Positions 1 through 11,671 of a DNA stretch of 64,000 bases are shown here, piece by piece. The notes under the pieces were generated by a model, which saw nothing but the letters and a program-made list of their open reading frames with translations, was not told where the DNA came from and ran no database searches. Numbering within the stretch: the stretch's first letter is position 1; every line of letters begins with the position of its first letter. Source of the DNA: Lepas anatifera (taxonomy: Eukaryota; Arthropoda; Thecostraca; Lepadidae); assembly GCA_034440635.1 (NCBI GenBank), contig JAOTON010002121.1, positions 124,001-188,000 of the forward strand, given 5' to 3'. Made by a program: the position numbers and the translations under genes.

Positions 1-351
1 CTGGCGGGAGGTCTTTACGTTTCACTTGGCAGAAAAAGGACTGACAATTTCCTATCAAATGTACTTTACCAGACCTCAATGGCTCTAATAGCATAAGAGT
101 TATGCCCAGTCTGCTTAAGCATTGCATATTTGAGTGAAAATAGCCGATTTTGACCTAATTTGACCTCTGGAGGTCAAACCATTGACCTGAGCACTAAAAC
201 ATGTGAAATAATTTCTTACTGAGTTCACGCGAGCTTTCTATTGCACTTTGCAGATTTGCGCTAACGCCCATATTTTCGGAGTTAGAGGGGGCTATCGATG
301 GCCCCCGGTGGGGCGAAGGTGGCGCTGGAACCCCGGTGGGGCGCGGGTTAA
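1..351 (+). mobile_element. Family A TTAA element, tail half, cut by window edge
   Basis: This is the right half of a non-coding TTAA element. It matches the right halves of the complete copies at 11672-12707 and 14710-15745 almost base for base. It ends with the family box twice, a GCGAAGGTGGCGC linker between the copies, and TTAA at 348-351. A palindrome containing ATCGAT lies at about 292-306. The left half is outside the window. Confidence 0.85.
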
Positions 352-801
352 AGGGAATGCGGCACCTTCATAACGTGATTTTCACTGAGATAGCCAAGTT
401 GTAAAGCAAGTCGGAAAACTCGGTACTCAATATATAGTTTGTCTTGGAACTCGATATTTCCGTAGAAAAAGCTAAAACCTACCTGACACCAGCCCCCTCA
501 TCAGCCCGTCGCCGGGCGACCATTGTTGTGAGCTGCTGGTGTGACGACATATGCTGACGTCACGATGAGCATCAGCCAATCGAAGCCCTTGAAGCTTTTC
601 AAGTATGGTAGTGGTTGTCAGATTGTGACATCATCCACAGACTGATATGTATTTCTTTTTCTAGAGGAGTTTTTTTAACAAAATATTGAGCCTATTGTAC
701 ATTTTTCAGAGAAATCATGAGTGGTTTCATTATTTTTGGCTAAAAGTACGCCTAATTTCACTAAATTTCAGGATTCGACCAAGGTGCCACATTCCCTTTA
801 A
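348..801 (+). mobile_element. Family B MITE, copy 1
   Basis: A 454-bp non-coding element with TTAA at both ends (348-351 and 798-801) and inverted termini starting AGGGAATG and ending CATTCCCT. It shares its first TTAA with the family A element before it, so it sits directly against that element. Inside are a perfect CRE-type palindrome TGACGTCA (555-562) and an AGCCAAT box just after it. Both are kept in other B copies. No reading frame is conserved between copies. Confidence 0.88.
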
Positions 802-1217
802 AAGGAATGTGGCACCCTAGTCGAATCCTGGAATTTAGAGTAATTAGGCGTACTCTTAGCCGAAAATAATGAAACCACTCATGATTTCTCTAAAAAATGT
901 ACAATAAGTTCAATATTTTGATTTTAAAAATACTCCTCTGGGAAAAGAAATAAATATATGCCTGTGGATGATGTCATGATCTGGCAACCACTACTATAAT
1001 CGAAAAGCTTCAAGGGCTTCGATTGGCTGATGCTCATCGTGACGTCAGCATATGTCGTCACACCAACAGCCATAACAACTGCGGCCTGCTGGTAGGGGTA
1101 CATGAGGGGTATATTGCAGGTAGGTTTTAGCTTTTTCTACGGAAATCTCGAGTTCCAAGACAAATGATATATTGATTACCAGGTTTTCTGACTTGCTTTA
1201 CAACTTGGCTATCTCCA
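798..1217 (-). mobile_element. Family B MITE, copy 2, inverted and truncated
   Basis: The reverse-complement counterpart of 348-801, joined to it through one TTAA. Together they make a near-palindrome of about 870 bp. The inner end AAGGAATGTGGCACC is intact. The outer end stops at about 1217, roughly 40 bp short of the expected TTAA. The TGACGTCA palindrome is kept at 1040-1047. The loss suggests a deletion after insertion. Confidence 0.85.
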
Positions 1218-1959
1218 GGGGTAAAAAAGCTGCCGGCGTGTCACCATTTGAAATTCCACTACACAAATATGTAACCAAATTGACAAATGTTATCACAACG
1301 CGTGTTTCTCTGAATTATGACAGCGCTTTACATTGTTTGGTGTTTTATGCTCTCAATAGAAACAAGAGCTAAAAGTTCTGATATATTTATCCAACCCTGA
1401 AGCCATTTATGAGGACATATATGCTCCCAACCAGCAGGGACTTAGCCAGGAATTACCCAAGGTAGGAACCCTGATAGTGGGGCACGGAATAGCTTTGGGG
1501 TTCGGACCGTGCAGGGTATATATTTTCATTAAGAAATGTACATATAAAAATATTTCGGAGCAAAAAAACCTTAACCTCCATTTTGGGAGGAGGAAAATTC
1601 CAATAACTCTGGTGGGTTACAAACTATGAAACGGCCCAAAAATCCCTGAGGCCCGCTCAACATTGGATTGGATCTCCACAAATACAGGGACTGGCCAAAT
1701 TTCCGCTAGGATGACTGATCAGAACCATCCCAAAACGTATTAATATTCTGTTGCCTGCTTGAATAAAATGTCCAAGGTATCATACCTACTACTCCCAAGC
1801 ATGGACAGATGTTGCAGCCACAGCGGGACGAGACCAAAGGGGCACCGCAAGCAAGGCAGGGGGCCGACTGTAGCCATGCCCAGGTAAGCCACGGGGGGGG
1901 GTGGGGCATGAATGCTTGAAGTTGGGGATTGGTTTCGGCCACAATATATCTGAGATTAT
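1218..1959. other. No recognisable feature
   Basis: Mixed sequence with no long frame and no match to other repeats in the window. Short frames here look like chance. Confidence 0.5.
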
Positions 1960-2640
1960 CCTGAGGGAGCCGGTCGCGAACATAGAGGTCCTAAGTTGAC
2001 CACAGGGGGTTCCGAAGAATTTCAGGGGCTGGAATATTACAGGTCTAAGTGAACCGCAAGGGGCTCGGCTGGACCTCACACAGGACCCGGGTGGAAAACA
2101 GAAGAATTATCTGTAACTGCTGAGAATAGGGGCCCGCTTTGGCAGCAGAAGCCTGGAATAATTGTGATGGACCCGGTCGCGGACTCAGAGGTTCCGAGTG
2201 AACCAAATGAGGCCCAAAAGCGTTTCAGGGGGACCCGGCTGCCTGCAGTCACAAGGGCCCGGGTGGAATACCGGGTATCTGCAACTACTGAGAATAGGGC
2301 CCAACTTGGGGAGCAGTGAGCCCCCAAGACGACTGTTAGGGGCTCAGTCGCAGGGCTTGTGGGGCATGCGAGGCAGATGCCCGAAAACAACTCTGAGAAC
2401 CAATGGAGCAAAATTTTTAGGACTCCGAGAACAGCTCTTAGGGGCCCCAAGGCAAACTCTGGGGGCCTCCGAGACTAAAAACTAGAGACCCAGAAACCAA
2501 CATAAGGAGGGCGCGAGAACAGCCCTCGGAGATTCAAAAAGATAACTCTTCGGATCCCTGAGATCGATTTCCGAGGCCCCGAAATACATTAAAAGGGACC
2601 TCTAGACCTACCTTCGGGTGGAATTTGGAGGCCTGTGGGG
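1960..2640. repeat. Degenerate GC-rich minisatellite
   Basis: Loose tandem copies of a roughly 30-bp unit built from GGGGCCC, CCGAGA and TTCAGGGG blocks. The units are heavily mutated. The same kind of sequence fills 7655-8570. Overlapping open frames on both strands follow the repeat and are not genes. Confidence 0.6.
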
Positions 2641-2649
2641 CCCAGCTAC

Positions 2650-2672
2650 AGAATCAGAATCAGAATCAGAAT
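2650..2672 (-). repeat. LINE 1 3'-terminal hexamer array
   Basis: About four copies of AGAATC (GATTCT on the LINE strand). The adjoining bases resemble those beside a comparable hexamer array at the end of LINE 2 (about 40994-41010). This suggests it is the real 3' end of the family. Confidence 0.65.
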
Positions 2673-2809
2673 ATATTCGGAAGCGTCCACACGCGTTGAT
2701 CAAACAAGTAGGTGGTTTTTCACGTTTCCACGTCATATGATAAAACAGAGAAGGTAAAACTAACGATAAAATCTAAGGATAAGAGTATACTGTAAAAGTA
2801 AGGTAATAT

Positions 2810-3024
<215 letters not shown>

Positions 3025-3047
3025 CGCGTTCAACGACAGAAACAAAA

Positions 3048-3827
3048 CTAGTGTTGATCAGACTCTCTCAACTGTCTCTCCAATAGAAGGGCTCTTAAAG
3101 TGGGTCTGAACGGCATGTCCTCTCCGATGTCCAGCTCGTTCAGCAGAGCTGCCCCTCGGTACGCAAGCCGACGTCGGCCTGCCTCCGTGCGTATTCGCGG
3201 CAGGGACAGCTCCGCTGACCGGCGTGTTGCGTGGTTGTGTATTGTACTGCATGGAGGGCCTATTGTGTGTACTATTTGTGGTGGCGTGCGAGTGTGTATG
3301 GTTTTGTGTACTGAGCATGCAGTGTGATACTGAATGAGGTGTTTGGCGTCCAACCACTTGAGCCGTTCAACAACGTCGGTAATGTGGTCTCGCTTTCGGC
3401 GCCCGCTGACTACCCTTGCGCAGAAGTTGATTATTTTTTTGATTTTGTGTACCTGGGTATTGTTGCATGTTCCGTAAACACAAATACAGTAACGAACAAC
3501 GGAGAGCACTAAAGATTGAATAATTTGGGGCATGAGCTGAGCAGGGACGACATGACGGATGTGGGTGAGAGCGATAAGTAGGCCAGTGGTTTTGTTTTTG
3601 ACTGAATTTACGTGTCGTTCGAAGTCGAGGTGTTGATCAAGCAGAACACCGAGACTCTTTACGAATTTTGAATCGATGATGGTTGAATTTCCGAACTTGA
3701 GGCTAATGGGAGGAAAATTTCGAAGCATCGCTTTAGTGCCTAAGACCATCATCTGCGTTTTGGCGGTGTTTACCTTCATACCGTTTGCACCAAACCATTG
3801 AAAAAGGGAATTTAGTATGGCTTCCAT
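3048..3827 (-). pseudogene. LINE 1 RT C-terminal region
   Basis: A 259-residue open stretch with the sequence typical of CR1/L2 elements after the RT active site: NTAKTQMMVLGTKA, then SLGVLLDQHLDFERHVNSV, then a C-terminal GRRKRDHITDVVERLKWL block. Immediately upstream in the same frame is a TGA stop, and before it the FADDT active-site motif. The ATG used to open this stretch is not a true start: it follows a disabling stop in what was one long ORF2. Confidence 0.85.
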
Positions 3828-5245
3828 GCGTCAAATGAGATATTGTAAGCATTGTTTTTTGCCTGTAATGAGAACAGAAGTGTCATCGGCGAACTGAGTG
3901 ATCGTAACGTCGTCTTCGACGTGAAGACAGAGGTCGTTAGTGAAAAGTATACAGAGTATGCAAGAGAGACTTCCACCTTGAAAAATGCCAATGTTGTTGT
4001 TTTTTAGCCAGATCTGATGATTGTGCCGTCTTGAGGGGATTTTATCTGGACTTGTTGAGTATGACCTTGCAAATAATTACAAAACCAGACTGTGTCTATG
4101 CCATAGAGTGACATTTTCTGCAGTAGGATGTGATGGGGAACCACATCAAACATTTTCGACAAATCCAATAGAACAAGGATGCTAATTTCATCTTGGTCCA
4201 TGGCGCGATAGACGCGGTCAGTGATCACGTTCAAGGCGGACTCTGTAGAAAAATTCCGGCGGTAACCATGTTGAGAATCGGACAGTAAATGAGTAGTTTC
4301 GAGATAATTTACAAGTTGGTTTTGGACTACCTTTTCAAGTAGTTTCATGGGTGGGGGCAAAATTGTAATGGGTCGCGTGTCGGCCGGGCTCGATGGTGAT
4401 TTATTTTTTGCAATTGTGGTTATCAAAGCGTGTTTCCATTCCGCTGGGACTTGGCCAGTGAGAAGACTAGAATTAATGATATCTAGAAGGAGAAATCCAA
4501 TTGAAGAAAAGAATTTGGTGAACACAGACATCGTGAGTCCATCACTTCCGGCGTTGTTGGACGGCTTCATGCTGAGCATAGTGGCGTGTAGGGTTTGTAT
4601 GTCGATGGGCTGGACGGTGAAACTGGATGTGGTGACGCGAGGCAGTCGCACTGGGACGGGGATCGTCGGGGCGGGTATGGAGGCAGCAGTATTTGGTCCT
4701 ACCGAAACGTAATAATCGGTGAATGCATCTGGTGCCGCGTCGAGGAACATAGAGGTCGTTTGCTTTTTGCCTAAAACGGGTTTTAAGATTTGCCAGAGGC
4801 GACTACCACCCTTCCTTATAATTTCGCGTTGGAAAAATTCGCGCGAGTCACGCCGAATCGCAGATTTACTTAAACGGTTTAATTGTTTATATTCTGGTCC
4901 AGATCCCCGGACCAAAGCGAGCTGCCTCTGGCGAATGATCTGCCGTGTATGATGTGTGAGTGGCAACACGATCGGTTTACGAGCCGGGACAGAGCGGAGG
5001 GGGGCAACACGATCTAACTCAAGCAAAAAGGCCCTTTTAAATATTTGCCACTTGGTATCGGTTGATTCACACATCAACATAGGTGACCAGTTGATCGACG
5101 ATATCTGCAGTTGGAAGTCATTAACATTGACGCGCGCCAAACATCGTTTCCTTAGCCTAGAAGCTACTTGTCGCGTCTGTGTGACGGGACCGCGCAGGAC
5201 AATGCTCGTAAAATCATGCGGCCCACCGAAGTGACACCTGGTCAC
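3828..5245 (-). pseudogene. LINE 1 reverse transcriptase core
   Basis: The stretch 4004-5245 encodes the N-terminal and finger/palm parts of the RT. Landmarks are NNAGSDGLTMSVF, TRPITILPPPMKLLEKVVQN, a GYRRNFSTESALN block and LLDLSKMFDVVPH (RT domain A). A frame change near 4003 precedes QGGSLSC (domain B). The FADD motif (domain C) is intact at about 3882-3893. Two catalytic aspartate regions therefore survive although the frame does not. The protein would have copied its own RNA at a nicked target. Confidence 0.85.
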
Positions 5246-6144
5246 GCCGCTCCGACGCCACGTTCAGGACAGTTTGTGGCTATAACATCAAGAATAGTAC
5301 TAGCTGGTCGGTAAGTATTTTGAGTTGTATTAACAATGTTGAATCCATAGTTTTCAAATAACTGTCGCAACTGAGGCCGACACTCACGGAGTTCTTTACG
5401 CAAACAGTGGTTAAAATCCCCTGTGAGGACAAACTTGAAATCTACATATTTCGCAAGCATGGTCTGAAGTTGAAACTCAAAATCGTCTAAATCATTTTTC
5501 AGCTGGTTAAGAGTATTATTTGGCACTCGATAAACAGAACAAGCAATGTACTTCACGCTATTGCTTACTTTAACTGATGTCCATATAGATTCGAGATTGC
5601 TGCCGTGGACTGCTGTGCGCGGAGTCGGTAGCAGTTCGCACTGTAGGGAGTCGTTGGCATAAACGGCGACACCGCCTTTCCCCTTCGGAAGTTTCAAGTT
5701 GGTGGGTCGATCTCTCCGTAGAATTTTGTACCCTTCGATTTGAAGTAGGCGGTCGGGAATTTCTGGAGACAGCCAGGTTTCGTTGAGAAACAGTAGGTCG
5801 AACCCATAGGTTTGACTCATGTCCTTTCGAAGTTCCGGAAGGTGTCCACGGAGTGATTGAATGTTTAATTGTCCAATAAGAAGATCCTGGTCCGCCGTCC
5901 CACCATGACGTCGCCAGTTGACGCCTCCCCGCCGGCCGCGATGGCTGGATCCGCCTCTGCGAGTGCGCCGTGGCGGGGGCGTGGTTGACCGCTGAGCCGG
6001 CGGGACCGGCTCTGCCGGAGTGCCGGACCCGGCGCCACTTGGGTAGAGCGGTGGAGTGTTCACGGCTGAGGCCCTCTGCCTCGAGGTTTGATGAGGCCAC
6101 GGTCTTGTTGCAGGTGCGGAGGCCCGAATCAGTGCTTGCAACAA
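5242..6144 (-). pseudogene. LINE 1 APE-type endonuclease domain
   Basis: A 300-residue stretch. Residues 1-85 are Pro/Arg/Gly-rich and low in complexity. The endonuclease follows with QLNIQSLRGH (Asn 94), LNETWLS (Glu 122), VYRVP (205-208), TGDFN (241-245) and ILDVIAT (284-290). These are the usual metal-binding and catalytic landmarks of AP-endonuclease-like LINE nickases. The domain ends in a frameshift just where the final SDH-like motif should be, so that catalytic histidine region is disrupted. The open frame continues upstream of the listed ATG without a clear start. Confidence 0.85.
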
Positions 6145-6215
6145 GTTAGTAGAATAATTGATCGCACAAGCACCACCACTGGACGCTGAGATCGCATTGG
6201 TAAGGTCATAGCGAA

Positions 6216-7654
6216 CCGATGACCTCTGACTTCACTCTAAATTCCCTTAGTTCACCTGAGTTAATACTTCAATTCAGAATACTTAAGGCCACTATCAGCA
6301 CTTTTTCACATTCACGCAAACCCTCGATCGCAAACTCCAAACTCCAGCCGCAGGGCTTCCCCGCGGGGGCCCGGCGGCTGCGGCGGGACGTGTTTCTTTC
6401 CAGTGCCTAAGGTCAGCCCAAGGCGTGAGGCTGATCGCCCCCTCCCCCTTTGGATACGCCCCCCAGACAATCAGGGCCACCCAAAGCATAAATTTCATTT
6501 TATCGGTCAGGCACGGAATTCAAGCCAAGGGCCACGCAGCTGCACCAGCTGACCGGAAGATCAAAGGCTCAGCGGAAGCTAAAACTGCGGACAGTAGCCA
6601 AAGGCTATAACAACAAAGTGAAGGAGTTCGCAGCTGCAGCATGGCTCCCCGCGGCCGCTGCCGACATCATCGACAGGGAGCTGCGCCCCGTGGCTCACGC
6701 TATCCCAGCATACCCACAGTCAACTCCGACGGACCCCTCATGGCGGCGCAGGCATGCCGGCGGTTCCCTCTCAACGTCGTGTTCTCTCAGCGCGGATGGT
6801 GTGCTGGGCGATATAACTCCTTGAGGGGAATCCGCTCCGACACATCGCTTAGGCCTTCGCCCCGCGTGGTCCAGTTGCCACCCGTGTGTGGGATATCTAA
6901 AGGAAGGCGCTCAGGGAGTCTGGTCTGACGAGGGCGAGGGTAGAGAGCCTCTAACCGTTACTGCACCGCCATAGTAAAGTTCACCAGAGCAGGGGTCGAC
7001 ATAAGCCTAGAGGTCGACCCACAGGGTCGCGGAAGCTCCCTGACGCGGGAGCGCCCAGTGGCGCAACCAGGATTTGGATTGGGGCAAACCTTCAGATTGG
7101 ACCCTTTGTAGCTAAATGCCTCCCTCCATACCCATCTTTAATAAGTTAGTTTTTTTCTTATATGCACAGTGAACTTCACCCAGGATTTTTCTTTTATGGA
7201 TTGGAGAAGGTGCGCTTTGTCTACATTTCAAAAAAATTGTGAGGTCTGGAAATCTTAGAATATGCCAAGGAAGGAAGGAGAAAAGCTCACCGCTCTGGAT
7301 GAGCGGAATGAGATGAGGAAGGAGGACTTGCTGGTGGAGAAACATCCTCAGAATTCGCAGTTGGCGGCTCTCGTCACTCACCGCACGCACTTGTGCCTGC
7401 TGAGCAGCGAAATATTCCAATGTAACTTCAGTGATTGTTTTCAGAAAATTATAGATAAAAATTGCTGCGAGACGGTAGCAGTAAAATGACACCGCTGAAC
7501 ATCTACCGTGAATAAATATATAATCACGCAATAACATCATTGCGATATTTTTAAGGTCAATTACAACCACGAAATTATAAAACAAACATATTCGCGCCCT
7601 TGGTGTTCATAAACATCTCTCAGACCCCCCCTCCAGCTTGATCTCGTGCAACAG
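6216..7654. other. Unassigned, GC-rich in part
   Basis: The first part (6330-7040) is GC-rich, with several overlapping short frames and none recognisable. At about 7046 there is a single AGTGGCGCAACCAGGATTT motif resembling a hAT-type terminus. I see no matching end, so no element is called. Confidence 0.4.
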
Positions 7655-8570
7655 TTTCCGGAGACACCACGCGAGCATTGCTTGGGACCGATGTTCAGGG
7701 GTCCCCGAGACTGATTCTCGGACGCTTCTGAGTGTAATGCTCGGGCTGACCTTGCTCACTGAACGAGCACTTCTCTTCCTTTGAACTGACCTTGTTCACT
7801 GCAAGCATGAGTATTGGTCTCGGGGGCTCCCGACCTTGGCCTCGGGGGACCCCGGGTTCACTCACGGAGGCCCCTGAACATCTGTCTCGAACCCCACGAG
7901 CATCGCTTTGGGGGTCCCGAACATCTTCCTTGCGAGACCCGAGAATCGCTCCGGGGCCCCCAAAACCTGATCTTGGGGCCCCCAAAAGCAGTGCTCGGAA
8001 CCGATATTCAGGGACCCCGAGACGGATTCTCGGGGGCTTCCAAGAACAGGCTCAGGGGGACACGGAGATGCTTGGGAGCCTCCGAGAACTATGCTCGGGG
8101 CTACCAAGGCCGATGTTTCAGGCCTCTAAAATGTATATCTCTATCAATCCCAGGAACATCCCGACAACGAGCAACATATTCTCAACACAGGCACATCTCC
8201 CCGAGCATCACTCTCCGAGGCCCTCCGATCTTGGTCTCAAGCAGTGGTCCCGGGACCCACAAGAGTGATGTTCGGTGGCTCCCAAAACTGATATTCGGGT
8301 CCCCCAAGACCGATGTCCGGCGCCCCCAGGAGTGATGTTCGAGACCGATGTTCAGCGGCTCCCGAGACTGATTCTCGAGGGCTAAAGATCGTGGGCCCCC
8401 GAGCATGATGCTCAGAGCCCCAAGAATGTTGAGGAGCCCAAACGACCGATGTTCGGAGCCCCAGGAATGTTTAGGAACTCAAAAAACCGATGCCCGGAGG
8501 CCCTCGAGAACGATTCTTTGGGGCCCTCCGACACTGATAATCGGGGTCCCCGAGACCAAGCTCGGGGGAG
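7655..8570. repeat. Degenerate GC-rich minisatellite
   Basis: Many imperfect copies of a roughly 30-bp unit containing CCCCGAGA, CCGATGTTC and CTCGGGG blocks. The unit is partly self-complementary, so both strands look alike. Open frames of up to 173 codons on both strands follow the repeat period and are rejected as genes. It resembles 1960-2640. Confidence 0.7.
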
Positions 8571-8774
8571 AGCACTGATATCCATATTCGTGCTTTACAC
8601 TGAACAGGGTCAGCCCAACGGGACGCCCGCAGACCTCCTTGGCTACGCCATTATCCCAACCCCACCCAAACCAAAACCAAAGCAGGCCCCAAGCCACCAT
8701 GTTCTGTATTTGTCGGCACCACAGAAGAAAGTGATTAGGCACCAGGTTAAACATTTTTTTGTTAAAATAATGGT

Positions 8775-9841
8775 TCCAAAAAATACTTCGGTCATTTTTC
8801 TCGTCAGGTCAATATCAAGGTCACCAGAGGTCAAAAAAGGTCAAAATCACTAATATGAAGTGTACTAAGAAAACCTCATATATCTCAGAAACTACGATAG
8901 CTAGAATCATTTTTCTAACACCATTCGAAAGCTCTTGAGTTGCTCTTTCGTTATAGTGGCATTTATTGTCGTGTCAGGTCAAAGCCTAGGGAGCTACAGG
9001 TCACTGAATATTGGGAATATTCTTGGGAATGTCCATAGCCACCCATGCATAAGGGCGTTTCCCTTTTCGCTAATAAATTCCAAACCAAGCAAGATACAGC
9101 CATAGTTGATGCACCATTGCAATCGTCTCGTCAATACGAATCGAATGATATATATGATATTGCTATGCCAGGACAAATTTGAAAATTTAACCTAGCCCAG
9201 GTCAACGGTCTGACCCAGCTTGACCTGGTATAGTCATGATGTATATCATTTAACTTGCAGTGACTATACAAACACTTCGGTGATAGAATAAAAGTTCTAT
9301 CTTTGTTTATTTAAAATTTATAGAGTAAAACACCAAAAATGCTTATTTGACGTAAGGTGACCTTTCAAAGGTCACAAGCCAAATTTTTGCATCAACTTCA
9401 GAAATGAGGTAAGAGCAAGCCGTAACCGATGTTTGAAGTTGATTTCATCCATACTTACTGAGAAAAGCTCATTTCGTGATTTTCCTATGTATTTACAATG
9501 GGGAGGTCTTGCTCTGCACATGACCTTAGGTCACCAATATGAAAAATCATGGAACAAATGTTGTAGCTCCTGGTGGGCCCAATATGGTGTATGAGTTTAA
9601 AATTGATCAATTAACCCGCCTTTTAGTTATGCAGTCCTAAGCATTTTTTGAGGTGAGGTCACTTCACATGGCCTGGGGACCTGACCTGATATGACCTTGA
9701 GCTAACATTTTCAGGAAGGATTTAAAACTGATGAAGGAACAGCTAGACCAAGTTTGGTGGCGCTGCGCACCGCCGTTTTTTGGTCACTTCGGAAAAACCC
9801 GAGGGGGGGTCTAAAAAGACCCCCACCCGGGCGAAGGTTAA
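8775..9841 (-). mobile_element. Family C TTAA element, tail-truncated copy
   Basis: Matches 13870-15972 (minus the family A insertion there) over about 1 kb. The head end at high coordinates is intact: a GCGCCGCC-type module, a GGGGTCTAAAAAGACCCC hairpin and TTAA at 9838-9841. The low-coordinate end is missing. It preserves the uninterrupted site (near 9615) into which a family A element inserted in the other C copy. Confidence 0.8.
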
Positions 9842-9854
9842 GACGCCCCGGCGC

Positions 9855-10080
9855 TGAATATTGACCCTACATAGGTCGGCTTACTGGTTACAGGGTGAGC
9901 TGAGCGGGGCAACCGTGCCTGTGCTTTGTGGGACGTAAAACTTTGGCTTCTAAATTAACCCTTCATTGCGGGAGTCACTCCATGACAAGTGACGACTCCG
10001 CGCGTTGGCTTCGTGACAAGTTTATTAGTGAGGCTCAGACTCCAAAAACCGAACTTGCAACAGCTTGGACGATTTGTGTT
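9855..10080. repeat. Dispersed repeat shared with 22675-22900
   Basis: Shares GGTCGGC, ACAGGGTGA, GTGGGACGT and CTTTGGCTTCTAAAT blocks, then ACAGCTTGGAC, in the same order as 22675-22900. There it follows a tRNA-like promoter region, so this is probably a SINE body lacking its head. Confidence 0.65.
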
Positions 10081-11671
10081 TAATGTATGCAGAGGAAACT
10101 CTCGTCTGTGTGCGGTCTGTGCCGCACAAGTCGCATGGAAAATTGTGTCGACTGGCAGACTGAGCGCCCTAACGTCGTTGTCGACAGCGGGCTCATTGCG
10201 CCGGTTTGATCCGATCTGCTGGGCTGTCAGGCCGCCTGCCTAGCTGAGCCCAGTATTGTCCACGAACGAGCTACTTCCGACACGGCGACAGCTTGGTAGC
10301 TGACGCTTGGCGTTAATTACACCCACGGGCGAGTGCAGGGCTCATTGGGCAGGTAACGCTCGGCCGTATCGATCGGTTCAGAGAAGACGCAGTCGAGTGT
10401 TTTGGTGAGTGGACGAGTGTTGGTACGGTGACCCCCCGGACGGCGTCACCTGAGCACGTCGTGGCCAGCGCGCTGAGGTTGCAAATCCCCAGTCTCTGAA
10501 GCCAGTGTGGGGTTCAGCAGGAACGTCACAACAGCTCACCGCTGCAAGCATCCGCACCTGAAGCAGACGCTCACGGCTGGAGACGGGCTGTCCTGTTCTG
10601 TCTGGGCCAGGGCAGCGTACCGCGTATATTTGATGTCCGAGTAGATATCTAGCCTGTTCCAGTTCGTTGGTGGGTTAGATTAGTCAGATTATCTGGGTTA
10701 CTTCGGATCTGAACACGGATTTTGATTGTTTTGTATTTAGCTGATTTTTAAAATATGGGTAGGATTTGGAATAATAATCATGTCCAAATGGGTTAAACAG
10801 AATCTGTCGGGGAGACTTTGTACACAGACTGGATGGTAATGCTTATTGAGAGAAATTTTTACCAAGTCTATACGAATACAGCCAAAATATTGAGATTGAC
10901 GAAAGCACAGCCAACGCTAAAGAATTACCAAACTCTCTTTGTGCAAAGCAAAATATATTCAAGGGATCATTAAAAATATGGGCAAACCTTAACCGTCTGT
11001 TCGTAACAATTCGAACACTCAACTTCAGTAGGTCGTGGAAGATTCTGACTCCCAGGGTGCATGGGAACTATCGCGTCTTTTCACCTGGACTTCGCGTCGC
11101 AATGTCCTTTCAGCTCTTTTTAAAACAATATGTTTGTACTGTGTCAGTGTCTTTTAACACGCGCTGCGTGGGTGGCACTGTTGGGGGGGGTCCCCCCTTT
11201 GACCGGGGGCGAACGGAGGCGTGGGCTGCCCCCAAATTTGAACTTTTTGTGGTTTAGGTCGGGAACTGCCCGTTGGTGATTGTTTTGGCTAATCTGAGAT
11301 GACTACTCCTGGGTTTGTTGGTCCGGGTGGTTTATAATGTCTTGACGGCGCGTCTTGGCTATATGCCCGTGTTTTTGTAAAACCTTTCCTGTTTTGGGCG
11401 CCCCTGTGTTAATACCGATTTTGCTGGTGGGGCCTTGTGTGTTTGCCGCTTGTTTTTTGGTGGTGCCTGTATGGTCTCTTTTTGTTGTATGGTTGGGGGC
11501 GCCGGGGGCCTTAACATTGGGAGCAGGAAATAGCTGAAGAGGTGTGAACCTGTAAACGGATGCAGTGACTATTTGTAAGGTAAGCAACTGCATTGGAAGA
11601 GGAAGTGTCCGATTAACTTTTGAATTTTTGCCATTACTTAAAAATGGCCTCATGGGAGTGGCGAGGGGTTC
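10081..11671. other. No recognisable feature
   Basis: Apparently unique sequence. The longest frame (11303-11653, minus, 116 codons) is hydrophilic and Thr/Pro/Lys-rich, with no recognised domain. I do not call it a gene. Confidence 0.4.

Noticed and set aside
7046..7640. hAT-like element starting AGTGGCGCAACCAGG
   Set aside because: Only one end can be seen.
7792..8335. Overlapping 158- and 173-codon frames
   Set aside because: They follow the degenerate minisatellite and have opposite-strand equivalents of similar length.
11303..11653. 116-codon minus-strand frame
   Set aside because: No domain, no splice or promoter support, and no similarity seen within the window.
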